Assembly (NCBI RefSeq): GCF_003672135.1 | Contig: NC_039514.1 | Location: 9,103,787 to 9,167,786 of the forward strand | DNA from: Ooceraea biroi | Lineage: Eukaryota; Arthropoda; Insecta; Hymenoptera; Formicidae | Reading direction: 5' to 3' | Length of the DNA: 64,000 nt | Made by a program: the position numbers and the translations under genes | The notes under the pieces: model-generated | The model's input: the letters and a program-made list of their open reading frames with translations, nothing else | Told to the model about the DNA's origin: nothing | Databases searched by the model: none | Shown: in pieces, positions 12,345 through 24,824 of the stretch | How the letters are laid out: every line of letters starts with the position of its first letter | Numbering within the stretch: position 1 is the first letter of the stretch

Positions 12345-13844
12345 GGGTGTCCCATGGGAAGTTGCTGAAACTAATCAGCTGTCATTTTTAAACGTATGCA
12401 GTTATTGAAAAAACAAAAAAAGAGAAAAGTCTGCAGGTTTTAATGGGTATAAATAAAATTTAGCAAAATGTTTGTATATTAGTTTATTTTATTAATGAAA
12501 AATATGCTAATAATCAAGTAAGCTAATGATAAATATTTTCAAAGTGTGCACCATCTGAATTTGTACAAAAATCAATTCTTTTACGAAAACTTGTGAAAAC
12601 TTTTTCTAACATGTCGTCTTTAATGTTGCTGACGACCTTTTTAATAGCTACTACTAAATCTGACACTGTTTCTGCATTTCCGGCATAACAATGGTCCTTA
12701 ATGTATCCCCAAAGAAAGAAGTCACATGGATTTAAATCCGGCGAGTACGGTGGCCATTCTAGCCCCCCCTGGGCAAATTTGGGGTATCCCAGACCGATGA
12801 CTCGATTGCCATAAACTTTATCGATTGTTTCGAAGACCTCCTGGGTTCGATGTGGTGTCGCTCCATCCTGCATGAAATGAAATCCTCTGACCAGGCCTCT
12901 TTTTTATGCATGAGGGAAGAATTGTGTTTCGAGAAGCTGCTTGTAACTTTCACCAGTGACTGTTGATTCGAAGAATTGCAGATAAATTCCTTTTACCGAG
13001 ATCGCAGCCCATGCTGTTATTTTTTGTCGATGTAAAGGTTTAGCCAGGGAAACGTTGGGATTTTCCGACCCCCAAAATCTATAATTTTGTTTATTAACAT
13101 AACCATTTAGCCAGAAATGTGCTTCGTCCGTGTAAATTATCAATTTTGCATCAAGTTCTCCATCTTCAAACATTCCATTTATCGTCTTGCAGAATTCCAC
13201 ACGTTTCGTCATAGCACGTTTGGTTAGCAATTGATGCGATGTTATTTTATAGGGATGCATTTTCAAGAAATGTTTCAAAATCCTGTGTAACGTTGTTTTG
13301 GATATTTCAAGAGCTTGGGCAGCTTTCCGAATGGAAGAATTTGGATTCTCTTCAAAATACTTCTTAATATCTTCAATGTTTTCTTCTGCAGCTACAAACA
13401 CAGAAGGACCTGGCAGATCATGTCTACGGTCTTAGATAGTTCCATACTGCATAAAATTATCGATAATTCTGATAAAAATAACACAAAACATTATTTTAAT
13501 GCAGATTTATTGCCAAAAAATGGAGTGACGTAACGCATACGTTTAAAGAAATAATAAATTCTAATCTTTTCAGCGTGTTTTCGCTCTTAACTTTATGTGT
13601 TCCGTATATAGTACGAAACCCCCTGTAAGCATTGCTATAAACTTTTCCTCTGGAAAAGAAGCACTCGACAAGAGAAATCTTTTCTTCCGTCGTCAGATTA
13701 CTCATTTTGACGCGCACGGACTTGCAACCAGAATAAAACTGCGGACACTCAGATGAACGACCGTTAACCGTAAGACCCTTTCTGAAGTCATGGAGGGGAG
13801 AACCAATCGTTTACTTTCAGCAACTTCCCATGGGACACCCTGTA
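12341..13844 (-). mobile_element. Tc1/mariner-superfamily transposon inserted in a TA repeat
   Basis: Inverted ends TACAGGGTGTCCCATGGGAA (left) and ...CCCATGGGACACCCTGTA (right) are flanked by TA. The inverted match covers about 30 bases at each end. One broken transposase lies on the minus strand. The first bases of the end (TACAGGGTG) match the ends of the elements at 8693 and 55070. Confidence 0.92.
12523..13717 (-). pseudogene. Tc1/mariner-like transposase pseudogene
   Basis: Three open pieces on the minus strand belong together. 13717-13496 starts MRVKMSNLTTEEKISLVECF, an N-terminal helix-turn-helix region of the DUF4817 kind. 13401-12904 holds a second helix-turn-helix (IRKAAQALEISKTTLHRILK) and the first catalytic Asp in YTDEAHFWLNG. 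12873-12523 holds MQDGATPHR and YSPDLNPCDFFLWGYIKD with the other two catalytic Asp, 47 residues apart by my count. The pieces are joined by frameshifts or small deletions. The final segment ends NSDGAHFENIYH, the usual C-terminal style of this group. It is inactive as it stands. Confidence 0.88.
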
Positions 13845-16800
13845 TATATATGCCGCTTCCATGGCGCTACAAAAATCACGTTAGGTACACTGCGTCACCT
13901 AGGAACAACGAATTTCCAAAGCAGGCTTTTACAGCCGTTTCGGAAGGGCTTGGCGTGGTCCCGCTATCGATCTGTACGAAATATTGGGTAAAGGTTATTC
14001 CGTTGCAGCATTTTCGTCGTTTTATGATTTTCTCTATTCTTATCCTCGGCTTTTCGAAACGTGTAATTGATTGCTTTGCGAGCATACACATTTGCAACAC
14101 ACGGAAATTCATGTGTTAATAGTTTAATTAACTTGATGCGATTGTCAGTTATTGCGGCGAAGATTTGATTAAAGCGAATTCTGATTGATCCCTCGAATTA
14201 AAATCTCGAAATTTTATCCCGATAATATCCGAGTGCCGCGCCGGTGCGAGATTTCTACGCCGCGCGGTGTAATGCCAACGTAAATATAAAACGTACGTAA
14301 TTATTGATTATGTGCGCTCATACGTACACGGCCGCAGGTATTTTTAGTGTTAAGTGACACTAACTATAGGCACAGGGCTTACTTAATAGTAAGGTTGACT
14401 CTGATGAAGAATATTAACGATGAAAATACCGCGATTCAGCTGGCTAGACCAAGCAAAACTTTCTTTATCATTGTCATAAATATTAATCGCCGGATGATTA
14501 ATTGCCGGTGCGTACAAAGTTCGAAATCTTCTCGAGAGACATTACAGATCAATAAAAAAGGGAGTAGATGCAGTTAAAGTGGATGCCGCAAGACATCGCT
14601 CTATTCATTATCTTCTATATTTTTATGATATAATAATATAAAGTCGGGAGGATCCCGGGTAAATAATTTTATCATTAAAAAGGGGTAGTAGAGAGAGAGA
14701 GAGAAGAAGCGGAATAAAAATGTTAAAAAATAATCAGTCCCCCCCTCGCGCGCAACGCCGATGCTGCAATTTATTATAAAACTAATATTCGCTCGTGCAC
14801 GCGGCAAGACGTAAACGTCCTTCCAGAGTTCGAAATCAGTCTCGAATGGAGAACCAAATTGCTTTGAAATAGACGGGGCTAAGGAGCATCGCCATGATAC
14901 GGACGGCCAAGTTTCCGGCGCATACTCGGCCCGAAATTAGATCTCGTTAACCCCATTACGATTCGCGGTCGAATTTCTTGAGGGCGCACACGCGATTTCT
15001 TACCGGGAAATTCAGATCAGCGCGTCCCTTGGCCTAGACCGTACGGAGGCACGAAGAAGGGAAAACGGAGATTGCGGAAGGCCTATCGACCATCGTGCAC
15101 GCGTGCGCCCGCGAAGACCGGCCAACCGCAGCCTCATTACTTTCAATAATTAAAGCGCTGCATTCTCATTAGCCGTGCTGACAATAAAATTGCGCTACCG
15201 TGTTACCTGGCCGTTATTATTACGTAACGGAAATGTCACCGTAACCCGAAGGGGCCGGCCGGCGGGGCGGCGGGCTGCGAGGGGGATTACTCTTGCGATT
15301 TATGCCGGCCTTTCGCATCCCGCGGCTACGCGCACCTACGTTATTAAAGCCATTAAAGGTCGCGACCATAGCTTGCATAATTAACCAAGATCGATGATAC
15401 AACCGACGGTGACGTCGGTCCCTCCCCCGCCGCAGCCGACGGCGGTGCTTTGCTGCTGCGAGTTTCTCGTACTTTTTTTTATCGCGAATTACGACCGACG
15501 TTTTGCGGCCGACATCAGCCTCGTTCCTCGGTCTTCGCGTCTGCGGAATTCTTTCGGTTCCGACAGCCTCCTCGCCACGCCGATTTCGTGTCGCCCGTGT
15601 CCGCGGAACACGTAAGTGTTCGAGATTCATTTGTACGAGACTCGCTCGAGCGAACGGAAGAAAGAGAAGAAACGAAACGCGTAGCGCGCTTTTTTAATTC
15701 CAGTTGCGGGAAGCTATGCATTGCCTTGCGTCTCTGCTGCCGACAATATGAAACTCCAAGCCTAACTGAATCGCGATCATTCACCTACGTGGTTAATTGA
15801 TTCGTAAATGGGCGAATGATAACGTAATCTTCGGTGTTGGTACACAGACATTCGCATCATTCGCTCGTAACGCGGCTATCGCACTAACAGACGCCGTTAT
15901 CGCCGACTGCTGAATGCCTCATCTATCGGCGCGTACAAAGCGTTTTCGACGCGGCAATAAATTTCAGCACCAATAGCGCCCTTCCCGCCCCCGTGTGCCC
16001 TTCCCCGGTTTCTTTGGTTTCACCGAGTCGCCGTCATTTCGCGTGACAGCGAGTGTTATCAACGTTAATGAGGCATACGAGATGCATATCGCGCCTTTTT
16101 CCTCGCTCGCTTTTTCCCGCTCGCTTTATTATCCCGTTATGAACACGGTCTCGGGAGTAATAACTACAAATGCGTCCGGCTCCACAAAATGAACGGCGAT
16201 TCTTCTCATTCACATTACGTCGCATATACATTACCCTCGCGCGCGGATATTTTTTTTATCACGCCCCGCGCGCGCCCTCTCCCTCCCCCCGAGAAGAGCC
16301 CTGTCAGTTAAGGAAGAAGCATGACCTTGTTACTCGCAATCAGTTCCGCCACTGACGGGATATGCACCGTGCCCTTAATATCGCGCCCAGCGCCGTTTTA
16401 TCATTACCGCAGGCCGGCGCGATTTATGGCGGCCGTAAAACACCATCAGCCCGCGCGAGCGCGACACCCCGCATTTCTCGTATCATGGACCTCATGATTC
16501 CACGCGATTAGCGTGATCTACACTTCTGCCAGACTGACAGTATCCGTCGAGAAGAAACGGCGTACCGTTCGATCTGCAGCCGCGGATGATTTTGACGGTG
16601 ACGCGCTGTTCGCGCGACAATCTCGGAACAGTAGTGCGAGAACCGTGCTCTTCCGATCTGAAATTCAAGATCGCGTCAAGCCCGGGTGGAAACTCCGGGG
16701 CGAATCACGCCGCAATTCCCTCACCGACACCGTTAACGGGACGCGAACACGCGCTACCATTACGCTACATAATGGGCATGCCAACCCCGAATGCAACCAA

Positions 16801-19800
16801 CGTTATTCTTACGTCGGCCTCTCGCAGCCCCAGCTGAGCACACCCCCGTTATTAAGGTCTTTCGCGGCTGGAAGAGAACAAGAGAACGAGATCAATCGGC
16901 CGCTCTTCGTCTGCGAACGTGAGGCTTCGCTCTCGTGCAAATACGACAAACTTCCCATGGGAAGATGCGTCTTGTAAGTTAGCGGAACAAAATGAGCAGA
17001 ATCAATTCTAATTTATATCAATTCTAAATTTATAATAACAATTTGTTGCTCGTAAAATAAGTTTAAACAATAGCGGAAAACCACTCAGCGTGCAAGGTTG
17101 CAAGAGTAAACTATAAGAAATAACTTCGTTGCTCGCTTAAATTTGGTGCTGGAACATTGGCTGAATTTGTTGCCAACTTATAAGACGTTGGGAAGATAAC
17201 GCTTTTAATAGGTCCTTGTAAAACGCGAACGTTCGATCCGGCCGCGATACATGGATCGACATCTGGATAGGAGCAGACATCTGTTATCGGCGATAACGAT
17301 GTACGAAGACTCCGTAACGCAAGCGGGACACGCAAAATCGCGATGATTTTGGCCGGAATCGACGAGGGCGCGCGATCGATAAGCAATAAGCAGTAAATGG
17401 AAATTGCGAAAACCCGGCAAGAATTCCGCGCACGGAAAAGGGTCAAATTGCACGTGCCGCTGTTACCGTCCGCAAACGCCGTTATAATCGCGTCTGCGGA
17501 TCTAATTCTTCCGTTAATTCTGCGCGTTGTTATAAACAACGGGATACTGCGCAAGTAACGAATAATTAATTTCTTTTACTTCTTCTTGTTTTCTTAATTA
17601 TTGCAATGCACGTACCATACTGTAAGCGGTGTCATCGCTTTGACATCTGATGACGATGAGACGAAGCTGTGAAGCTGCGAGTTTGCTCGAGTGCTTCGTG
17701 AAAAAAAAGAAACATCGGCGCGCAAGTGAATGGGCCTTGTAATTCATCGCGACTGCCATCACAGAGACATTCGAGCGCGTCTTGCAAAGTTCAAGCCATT
17801 TGTGTGCTGCAGTTTCAACGTGAATGGTGTACCAAGACCTTGTCATAAAGTTACGCTTTATCGTGTTCCACGCCAGCGAGGGCGGCCCCGACACGAACGC
17901 GGCTTACGTCGATCTGCCAATCACGAGTTCGACTCTTGGAAACGCGATGCCTTTACCTTCGTGCCAGGATGTACTGGCAAAATGAAATCGACTCGAGCGA
18001 TCGTCGCTTCTTGTCTTCGTTTCGTCTTGGATATTTCATGTTCACGATAAGTGAGAGCTTCTCGATATCAATTCGTCCGATATTGCACCTCGATCGCCAA
18101 AATGCCGAAGGAACATTTTAGGCAGCTGCGAAAAGAGTGAAGAGAATTACGCCTCTCACGCAATCTCGTCACAGGAAAATCTTCGGATTCCTCGGAATAT
18201 TTTTTTAACATTGTTTCATCCAATCCAGTCGATGCGATAAGAAAAGGCAGAGCACTGCGTATCGGTAGTCCGCCGATAAGCACAAGTCCGCAATTGCCCG
18301 CTATTATGTGTAGCGTAAATCCAGCACGCAACGGAGATCTGCGTTCGCGATAGCCGCCACTTTAGATTCCCCTGTATCGATTCTGTTTTTCTATCGCAAT
18401 TCATGATTTTTATTCCTGATCCGTCCTGTCGCGCACTATGAGAACGGCCGTTTCATCGTGCGCGCGAAATTCGTGTTATTTCCTTTCAGGTGCAATATCT
18501 GCGAGGTTGATCTTTTAATTCGTTTATGGTAAAGAGGACCCTCGAGATTTGTTTCACCGCAAACATACCTCGAAAGATAATCTCGCCCGAGGCGGGTAGT
18601 ATCATCTAACAACGCTTATTACATAATTTGCACACGTAATCTCCTCCCTTTGTCTGGCCCTTCGAGTCGCCAAATAAATTATAATACAGCGTTTGATAGC
18701 GTTTCGCGCCCCCCCCCTCCCCCTCACGCGTACAATTAAATTCCCTCGGGACCTATGTCTGATTTTATTATTATATTATTATATCCAAAATTATACACGG
18801 TGTTTGCCTTTCGCAGACCTCACCATTAACGCCGTGTATTTTTAGGCCACTGTCGGGCCCTCGAACGGATTTAAGAGGAGAAAAGCGAGCTCGCCAGTGA
18901 AATATTAATTACGCTGGGAAGGTATCATATTTGGGCGTCATTGGGTTACGCTAATATTAGCGTTCCCAGCGCGGAAACCTCTATATACACATGCGGCTCA
19001 TCCTCCCACAATTGTGACAATCTGTACATAGCTGTCTATCTGCCATTCGTCGTCGCAACATCGGTAATACCTCCCGGGTCGATCGCCAAGTCCTGATCGG
19101 GAGGTAAGGGGCCGTTTAACGCGATCATGCCGAGTGCACCTCGCGCGCAGGGATAGATAGAGATTCGCACGAGGCCAGGCACCGGTAATGCACTTTCCGA
19201 TAATGCCGTCGTCGTAATCGCGGTGCATCCCCACGGTCCACACGTGTCCGTGTTCACGGACGAGCGGCGAACACTTACAGGGCACGCACACAGGAACACA
19301 CTCCCGGAACCCCGAGATTTTCACGTGCGCCCGCGACTGACTTATTATTCCGGATTACCCTCCGAGTTCCCTATAGTTGCATCTTCCCGGGCCGTCATCC
19401 GGTTGGATCAGCCGTTAATCGCGTTACACGTTGAAAACGACGTGTGCAGGCGGTTTTTAAGAGTCGACGGATTCGGGATTATAGACGGCACTCAAGTGAC
19501 GCGCTCGCACGTCGTTCAGTGATGGGATACGTCACTTGACATTTGGAGAACCTGGTTGATCTTCTCATCCGAAATAACGAGATGACAGAACGGTGAACGT
19601 AATCCCTCGGATTCTCTTCACGTATTTTTTTTTCATGAATTTATGATGTGCTACAATTGCGGAGAAAATATTTTCCGATAAGCTGGTCCATGCTGAATGC
19701 GTTTCGCCGACAGAAGACATCAGAGTCGAAAGTCTGATCAGTTTGAATGACGTACGTGAGCGACGGGACTTAATTTTGCTCAGTGAGGCGAACCTTGCCC

Positions 19801-20492
19801 GTTGTCTTGTCTGAATGCGATTAAATTTAACATTTCCTAATTGCACGTATCGCAACGGCAAACGATCGATTTGTGTTTGTGATTTTATGATTAAAGCAAG
19901 CGGGAAGGGATATTCCGAGCGAGCCGCTTGTAAGCTATATTACCCAGGCATTAATTAAAGAGCCCCGGATATCGATCATGAATATTCGGGCTGTGCTTAA
20001 TAACACTCCGATTTCGGTGCGCGATATACTCGTCTACGTGGGCACGTGTGCGTATCGAAGCCGCACCAACACACGAGTAGGTGTTCTCCCACACACGACG
20101 GCGCTCTCGGTGCCTAGATTACTCTGATTTCTCCGTTGTGTCCAACGAGTTCCATCCGGCTACCGGATGTGGAGAAGGAATTAACCACGTTACAGGAGAT
20201 CTCGGCGAATACGGTGTGTGTTTGGCGCCGGATTAATACGCCAGATATTAATAAGAGATTAGAATCGAATTATCACGGGCGAATCTACTCTTCGTCTGCT
20301 ATCTACTTTCGTGTCCAAATTAAGCATCGCGTGAATATTTTAGTGGCGATGGAGTATACGTAATTATTCATGGCTTCTCCGTGCAAAATGCCTGGTGACT
20401 CTTCTGCTAATAGCGTCTGAATTAATTATCTGTTGCCTGTTACACCGACGTCGTCTTTAAGAGTTAGTTTACAAAAATATGTGCGACAATTA
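13845..20492. other. Long gene-free region
   Basis: About 6.6 kb with no exon I can support. Open frames up to 154 codons occur (for example 16513-16977), but they have antisense shadows of similar length, no domain and no splice context. Poly-C/CT tracts (about 18709-18724) and short GA runs (about 14690-14704) are present. Two members of a diverged local repeat lie near 19351 and 20118. Confidence 0.5.
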
Positions 20493-21790
20493 TTGGGTTG
20501 GTCAAAAAGTAATTGCGTTTTTTTTATATAAATAAAAGGCGAATTTTTCATGGGAAACAAAAACTTTATTAAACAATATATTGTCCATTTTGTTTGATTA
20601 TCTTTTGCCATTTTTCAGGCAACTTCATGATTCCGCGCTCAAAAAAGTTCTTATCTTTTTCAGCAAAAAACAATTCCAACAACGATTTGATATCCTCATC
20701 AGCAGTAAAGGTTTTACCATTCAAGGCGTTTTGCAAAGAACGAAACGAATGGTAATCTGATGGTGCCAGGTCTGGCGAATATGGTGGATGTGGTAACATC
20801 ATGGTAACACATCCCATCCAAGCTGCAACAATTTTTCACGAGTGACCAAACTTGTACGTGGTCTAGCGTTGTCATGGTGAAACACAACACCTTTGCGATT
20901 CACCAATTCTCGACGTTTCTGTTTGATGGCATCATTTAATTTATCCAGTTGACGACAGTATACGTCTGAATTAATGGTTTGATTCCTTGCAAGTAGCTCA
21001 AAATACACAATACCTTTAAAGTCCCACCAGACTGACAGCATAATCTTTCTTTGGTGAATATCTGCTTTTCAAGTGCTTTCAGCAGGTTCATCACGCTTGC
21101 TCCACGATCTTTTTCGTTTGACGTTGTTGTAGACGATCCATTTTTCGTCGCCTGTTATCATACGTTTCAAAAATCGATCATTTTCCTCACGTTTCAAAAG
21201 AGAATCGCAGATGTCAATACGCTTAGTGAGATGAATTTCTTTGAGCTCATGTGCTACCCAAATATCGAGCTTACTAATGTATCCAAGTCGTTTTAAATGG
21301 TTTTCAACACTCGATTTCGACATGTTAAGATTCTCAGCAGTCTCTCGTGTCGTTAAACGCCGATTGGAATCGATCAGTGTCTTTATTTTGTCATCATCAA
21401 TTTCGATTGGCCTTCCTGAGCGTGGTGCATCTTTCACATTAAAATCTCCAGATCGAAATTTAGTAAACCAATTTTGACACTGCCGCAGTTTTAAAGCATC
21501 TTCGCCATATACATGACATAACTTTTTATGAGCTCGCACAGCGTTTTTCCCTTTTCGGAAGTAATAAAACAAAATATGACGAAAATGTTCTTTTTGATTT
21601 TCCATTTTGAAATTGACGGCAAAGAAACAATTGTTAATGAAATCGTGTACTTTCTTTTTGTAAAACAAGCTTGAACTGTGAGTTGTTAACCTACATAATG
21701 AATTTGCGGTTTAGAATGAAGTTAGTTACATTTCAAGACATGTATGTCCATTTATTGGAAAAAAACGCAATTACTTTTTGGCCAACTCAA
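20493..21790 (-). mobile_element. Mariner transposon (DD34D), full length, 1298 bp
   Basis: Inverted ends TTGGGTTGGTCAAAAAGTAA and ...TTACTTTTTGGCCAACTCAA are each flanked by TA. Length and ends are typical of mariner, and the end resembles those of the Hsmar1/cecropia-type group. The minus-strand transposase is disabled by at least two lesions. A truncated sister copy lies at 23843. Confidence 0.94.
20569..21605 (-). pseudogene. Mariner transposase pseudogene
   Basis: From the ATG at 21605 the N-terminal domain is open (MENQKEHFRHILFYYF, then a helix-turn-helix with TTRETAENLNMSKSSVENHL) through TGDEKWIVYNNVKRKRSWSK, which carries the first catalytic Asp. A frameshift follows near 21070. 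The next piece includes HHDNARPRTS (second Asp) and ends at a stop after LQLGWDVLP, caused by an 11-base tandem duplication (a TGTTACCATGA unit repeated) near 20795-20817. The last piece has HPPYSPDLAPSDYHSF (third Asp) and a normal C terminus. Spacing of Asp 2 and 3 without the duplication would be 34. It is inactive. Confidence 0.93.
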
Positions 21791-23842
21791 TAAATCGTTT
21801 CATTAACACGACGTGCATATAAAATAAAAGTACCGAAATTGAATGAAGGCAATAATTAACGTAATCCATTCAACACTATACTAATGATTCTTAATTGATC
21901 ATCGGGTCAGTTAAGCGCGGATATTACATAAATTTCATAGGCATGCCCTCAGTGTAATTAATAATTATTGCATACGGTAATTTTGACACTGGTTAACCGA
22001 GATTGTACGTGATACGCGTACATCGATCATGCCACTCCACGGTAGCCTGGGCTTCGATTTGCGATACACTTGTGGTTGTGTGCATGTGAAACACGAGTGC
22101 GCCGGTATTAAGCGCGGCCCGATGCAGGTACACGGCTGTTTTACGTGCGGAAACTACCGGCACTCGGATTACCCCGACTTCTCTATCGTATCTAACATCC
22201 GCGTAACTTCGATCCGGTTATCGAAATGGCTTTCGGCTAGATGTGGAGACTATCGTGGATATTGTTGAGAGATTCCGCGAGTTAAGGCTTCGAGGCACAG
22301 CAGAAAATAGTTCTTGATATACCTTGACTTTTCACTTCAACATCATTTAACACAACTTAGCCGTTGACTTTAACTAGGCAAACGAGTTTTTCTTCACCGC
22401 GCGTTGCTTAAAACAATGTTCATATTTGTGTTCAAATTATTCTACCGTCATGAGAATTTATGTTGCTGGCAAGCTGCAGAGAATTATTTCCGCATTAACA
22501 TTTCACCATTAACGCAAAACATGCACACGTGCGTACTACGGAGAATGCAGTTTGTAATATTTAAATGGTAATAATGAATATTCAAGCTTGACACGACAAC
22601 ACGCCGCTGTTGATCCTCAATGTTGTGGCTACAAAGCGAACTTTGTGGAAATTTATGGTGATGCATCCTCAGCTGCGCTATCAGCAGACTATCATTGGCT
22701 GTTACGGATGTCGCGCAATAAAGATAGCGTTTAATGCACACTTAATTTCCACGTATGACCCTACTAAACGCATACCGATTTTCCGTTGAAACGGCGCTGC
22801 ATATTGTTGCGTTATAGCAAGTGAACTTTATGTAAATTACTGGATTATCAGTGGCATAATGTGCTCTATCTACTTCAGCGCGATCACCGTACGAATAATT
22901 TTCTCCGCATTATACTTAAAGTTACATCGGCGTTAAACGATAATCATTTCGTGTCAACGTTTTATGAACGACGAAGAGCGCGCGCGTTCTTTCTCCCCTC
23001 CGTCCCGCCGCGGCTGTAGTTTGTAATATTCAAATATCAATCATGAATATTCAGACTGGTCGCTCGACAAGCCTCGGCTTTTGATTTTCATCCGATGGTG
23101 AATGGCAAGTCCCGAGTTTCCCGCGTCAGGAGGAATCTAGTCACACGTGCGGCGGCGGACGATGCGCGGATTACTTCGATGTCCCCGTTGTGCTTAACAT
23201 CCGTGCGAGATTCGTCCATCCAACGGACGTGAAACTGATCACGTTGAACCGCGAATGGATCGCGACGAAAATCGCTATCTCGTTCGAGTATGTCCACTTT
23301 CCATTTTCGAGATCAACGACGGGGGCGGGGAGTCCGCGAGCGGAGCACGCGCGGATTCTCTTAATCGACCATTTCGCATCCTTCGATTTGCAGCACCCAC
23401 GAGTGGCATCGATTTAAATCGTTAACGTACATTAGCATTTCGCTCAGCGGATTTACGAGGGCGGGGAAAAAGTCACGAGAGAGAAAATTCAGTCTACGTG
23501 CGGGCGTACTTATGATGGCCGATAATAAAGTAAGGTCGGCACGTTGTCGTCGTCGTCGTCGTCGTCGTCGTCGGTATCGTGCTGTTTCTACTTGAGGTAT
23601 GCAAAGTCGATCTTGCATTGCGGTGCACGCGATCTCCCGGCTTGGGAAGTGTGTTAAAATTTAGCGTAGGGGACCGAGAGAAGCCTCGAAGCCATTCGGG
23701 AGTCGCGTACAGAGCGATCCAAAATTCATTGCGTAGCGAATAAATGTAAATGAAAATATAGATAAAATATTTTATGTAATTTCATCAGACAACAAACAAA
23801 AGACGTGGATAGGTAATTTATTTTATTAGGCTCGAGAATATA
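21791..23842. other. Gene-free region with a GTC microsatellite
   Basis: No supported exon. It holds two members of the diverged local repeat (22165, 23169) and a trinucleotide run. Two related AT-rich strings around GTTTGTAATATT and ATGAATATTCA occur near 22549-22580 and 23018-23055. Confidence 0.5.
23543..23573. repeat. (GTC)n microsatellite
   Basis: About nine GTC units in a row. In one minus-strand frame it reads poly-arginine, but no gene context supports coding. Confidence 0.92.
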
Positions 23843-24292
23843 TTGGGTTGGCCAAAAAGTAATTGCGTTTTTTTTATATAAATAAAAGGCGAATTTTTCA
23901 TGGGAAACAAAAACTTTATTAAACAATACATTGTCCATTTTGTTTGATTATCTTTTGCCATTTTTCAGGCAACTTCATGATTCCGCGCTCAAAAAAGTTC
24001 TTATCTTTTTCAGCAAAAAACAATTCCAACAACGATTTGATATCCTCATCAGCAGTAAAGGTTTTACCATTCAAGGCGTTTTGCAAAGAACGAAACGAAT
24101 GGTAATCTGATGGTGCCAGGTCTGGCGAATATGGTGGATGTGGTAACATCATGGTAACACATCCCATCCAAGCTGCAACAATTTTTCACGAGTGACCAAA
24201 CTTGTACGTGGTCTAGCGTTATCATGGTGAAACACAACACCTTTGCGATTCACCAATTCTCGACGTTTCTGTTTGATGGCATCATTTAATTT
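23843..24292 (-). mobile_element. Truncated mariner, sister of the 20.5-kb copy
   Basis: It starts with TTGGGTTGGCCAAAAAGTAA after TA and matches the 20493 copy almost base for base for 450 bp, up to the assembly gap. It includes the C-terminal transposase piece and the same 11-base duplication that creates the stop in the other copy. The rest is lost in the gap or was never sequenced. Confidence 0.93.
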
Positions 24293-24392
24293 NNNNNNNN
24301 NNNNNNNNNNNNNNNNNNNNNNNNNNNNNNNNNNNNNNNNNNNNNNNNNNNNNNNNNNNNNNNNNNNNNNNNNNNNNNNNNNNNNNNNNNNN
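24293..24392. other. Assembly gap, 100 N
   Basis: Exactly 100 unknown bases, the conventional placeholder for a scaffold join of unknown size. It cuts through a mariner copy on its left. The sequence on its right is a different repeat. Confidence 0.99.
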
Positions 24393-24824
24393 TTTTCTTT
24401 GTTTTTTTTTTATTTTTTTTAATGAAACCCCAACTTTTATTGCAGATTCTTGTTCTCCATCGAAAAGTAAGTAACTTTGTCTGAAACATTTTTCCGAAAA
24501 ATGTCATCTTATGTCCTAAAATGTCCTCAAAACTCATCTTGAAGATCATTTTAAGGACATAAGATGACATTTTTCGGAAAAATGTTTCAGACAAAAGTAC
24601 TTACTTTTCGATGGAGAATAAGAATCTGCAATAAAAAGTTGGGGTTTCAATTTAAGAAATGAAGGTGATCTTCGCGTGACCTTCAAACGACTATTCAAGG
24701 TCAAACCAATGGTATCATCTTATGTCCCCCTCGAAATCGTGACATGTCTGTCTGAAACATTTTTTCGTATCTCTTTTAGTTTTTTAAAAACTCGACTGTA
24801 TAAATTAAAATGGGCCACCCTGTA
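24393..24824. mobile_element. Partial palindromic (fold-back) element, right end
   Basis: An inverted repeat of about 90 bases per arm (24425-24515 against about 24556-24648) folds on a ~40-base centre. It is followed by AT-rich sequence that ends GGGCCACCCTGTA next to TATATA. That end is an inverted form of the TACAGGGTG start seen in other transposons here. The left end would lie in the gap. No coding capacity is seen, so I read it as a non-autonomous element. Confidence 0.7.

Larger units (their letters stand above)
19330..23240 (+). repeat. Four diverged copies of a local ~75-bp motif
   Basis: Around 19351, 20118, 22165 and 23169 the plus strand repeats a theme: an ACGTGCG-like string, then CGGATTACYCCGA, then a CTATCGTAT-like string, then AACATCCG and ATCCGG. 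Similarity is partial (many substitutions) but the order of blocks is kept and all copies point the same way. Two copies (20118 and 23169) are also preceded, about 130-140 bases upstream, by ATCATGAATATTC. These could be an old duplicated unit or spaced regulatory modules. Confidence 0.45.

Noticed and set aside
15394..15800. Several overlapping frames of 64-116 codons around 15.4-15.8 kb
   Set aside because: They occupy several frames on both strands with Arg/Ser-rich composition and no motif.
16513..16977. 154-codon plus-strand frame in GC-rich sequence
   Set aside because: No domain, no splice context and overlapping frames on the other strand. GC-rich DNA gives such frames by chance.
17900..17945. 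GAGTTCGACTC string resembling a tRNA B box
   Set aside because: No A box at the right distance upstream and no cloverleaf could be drawn.
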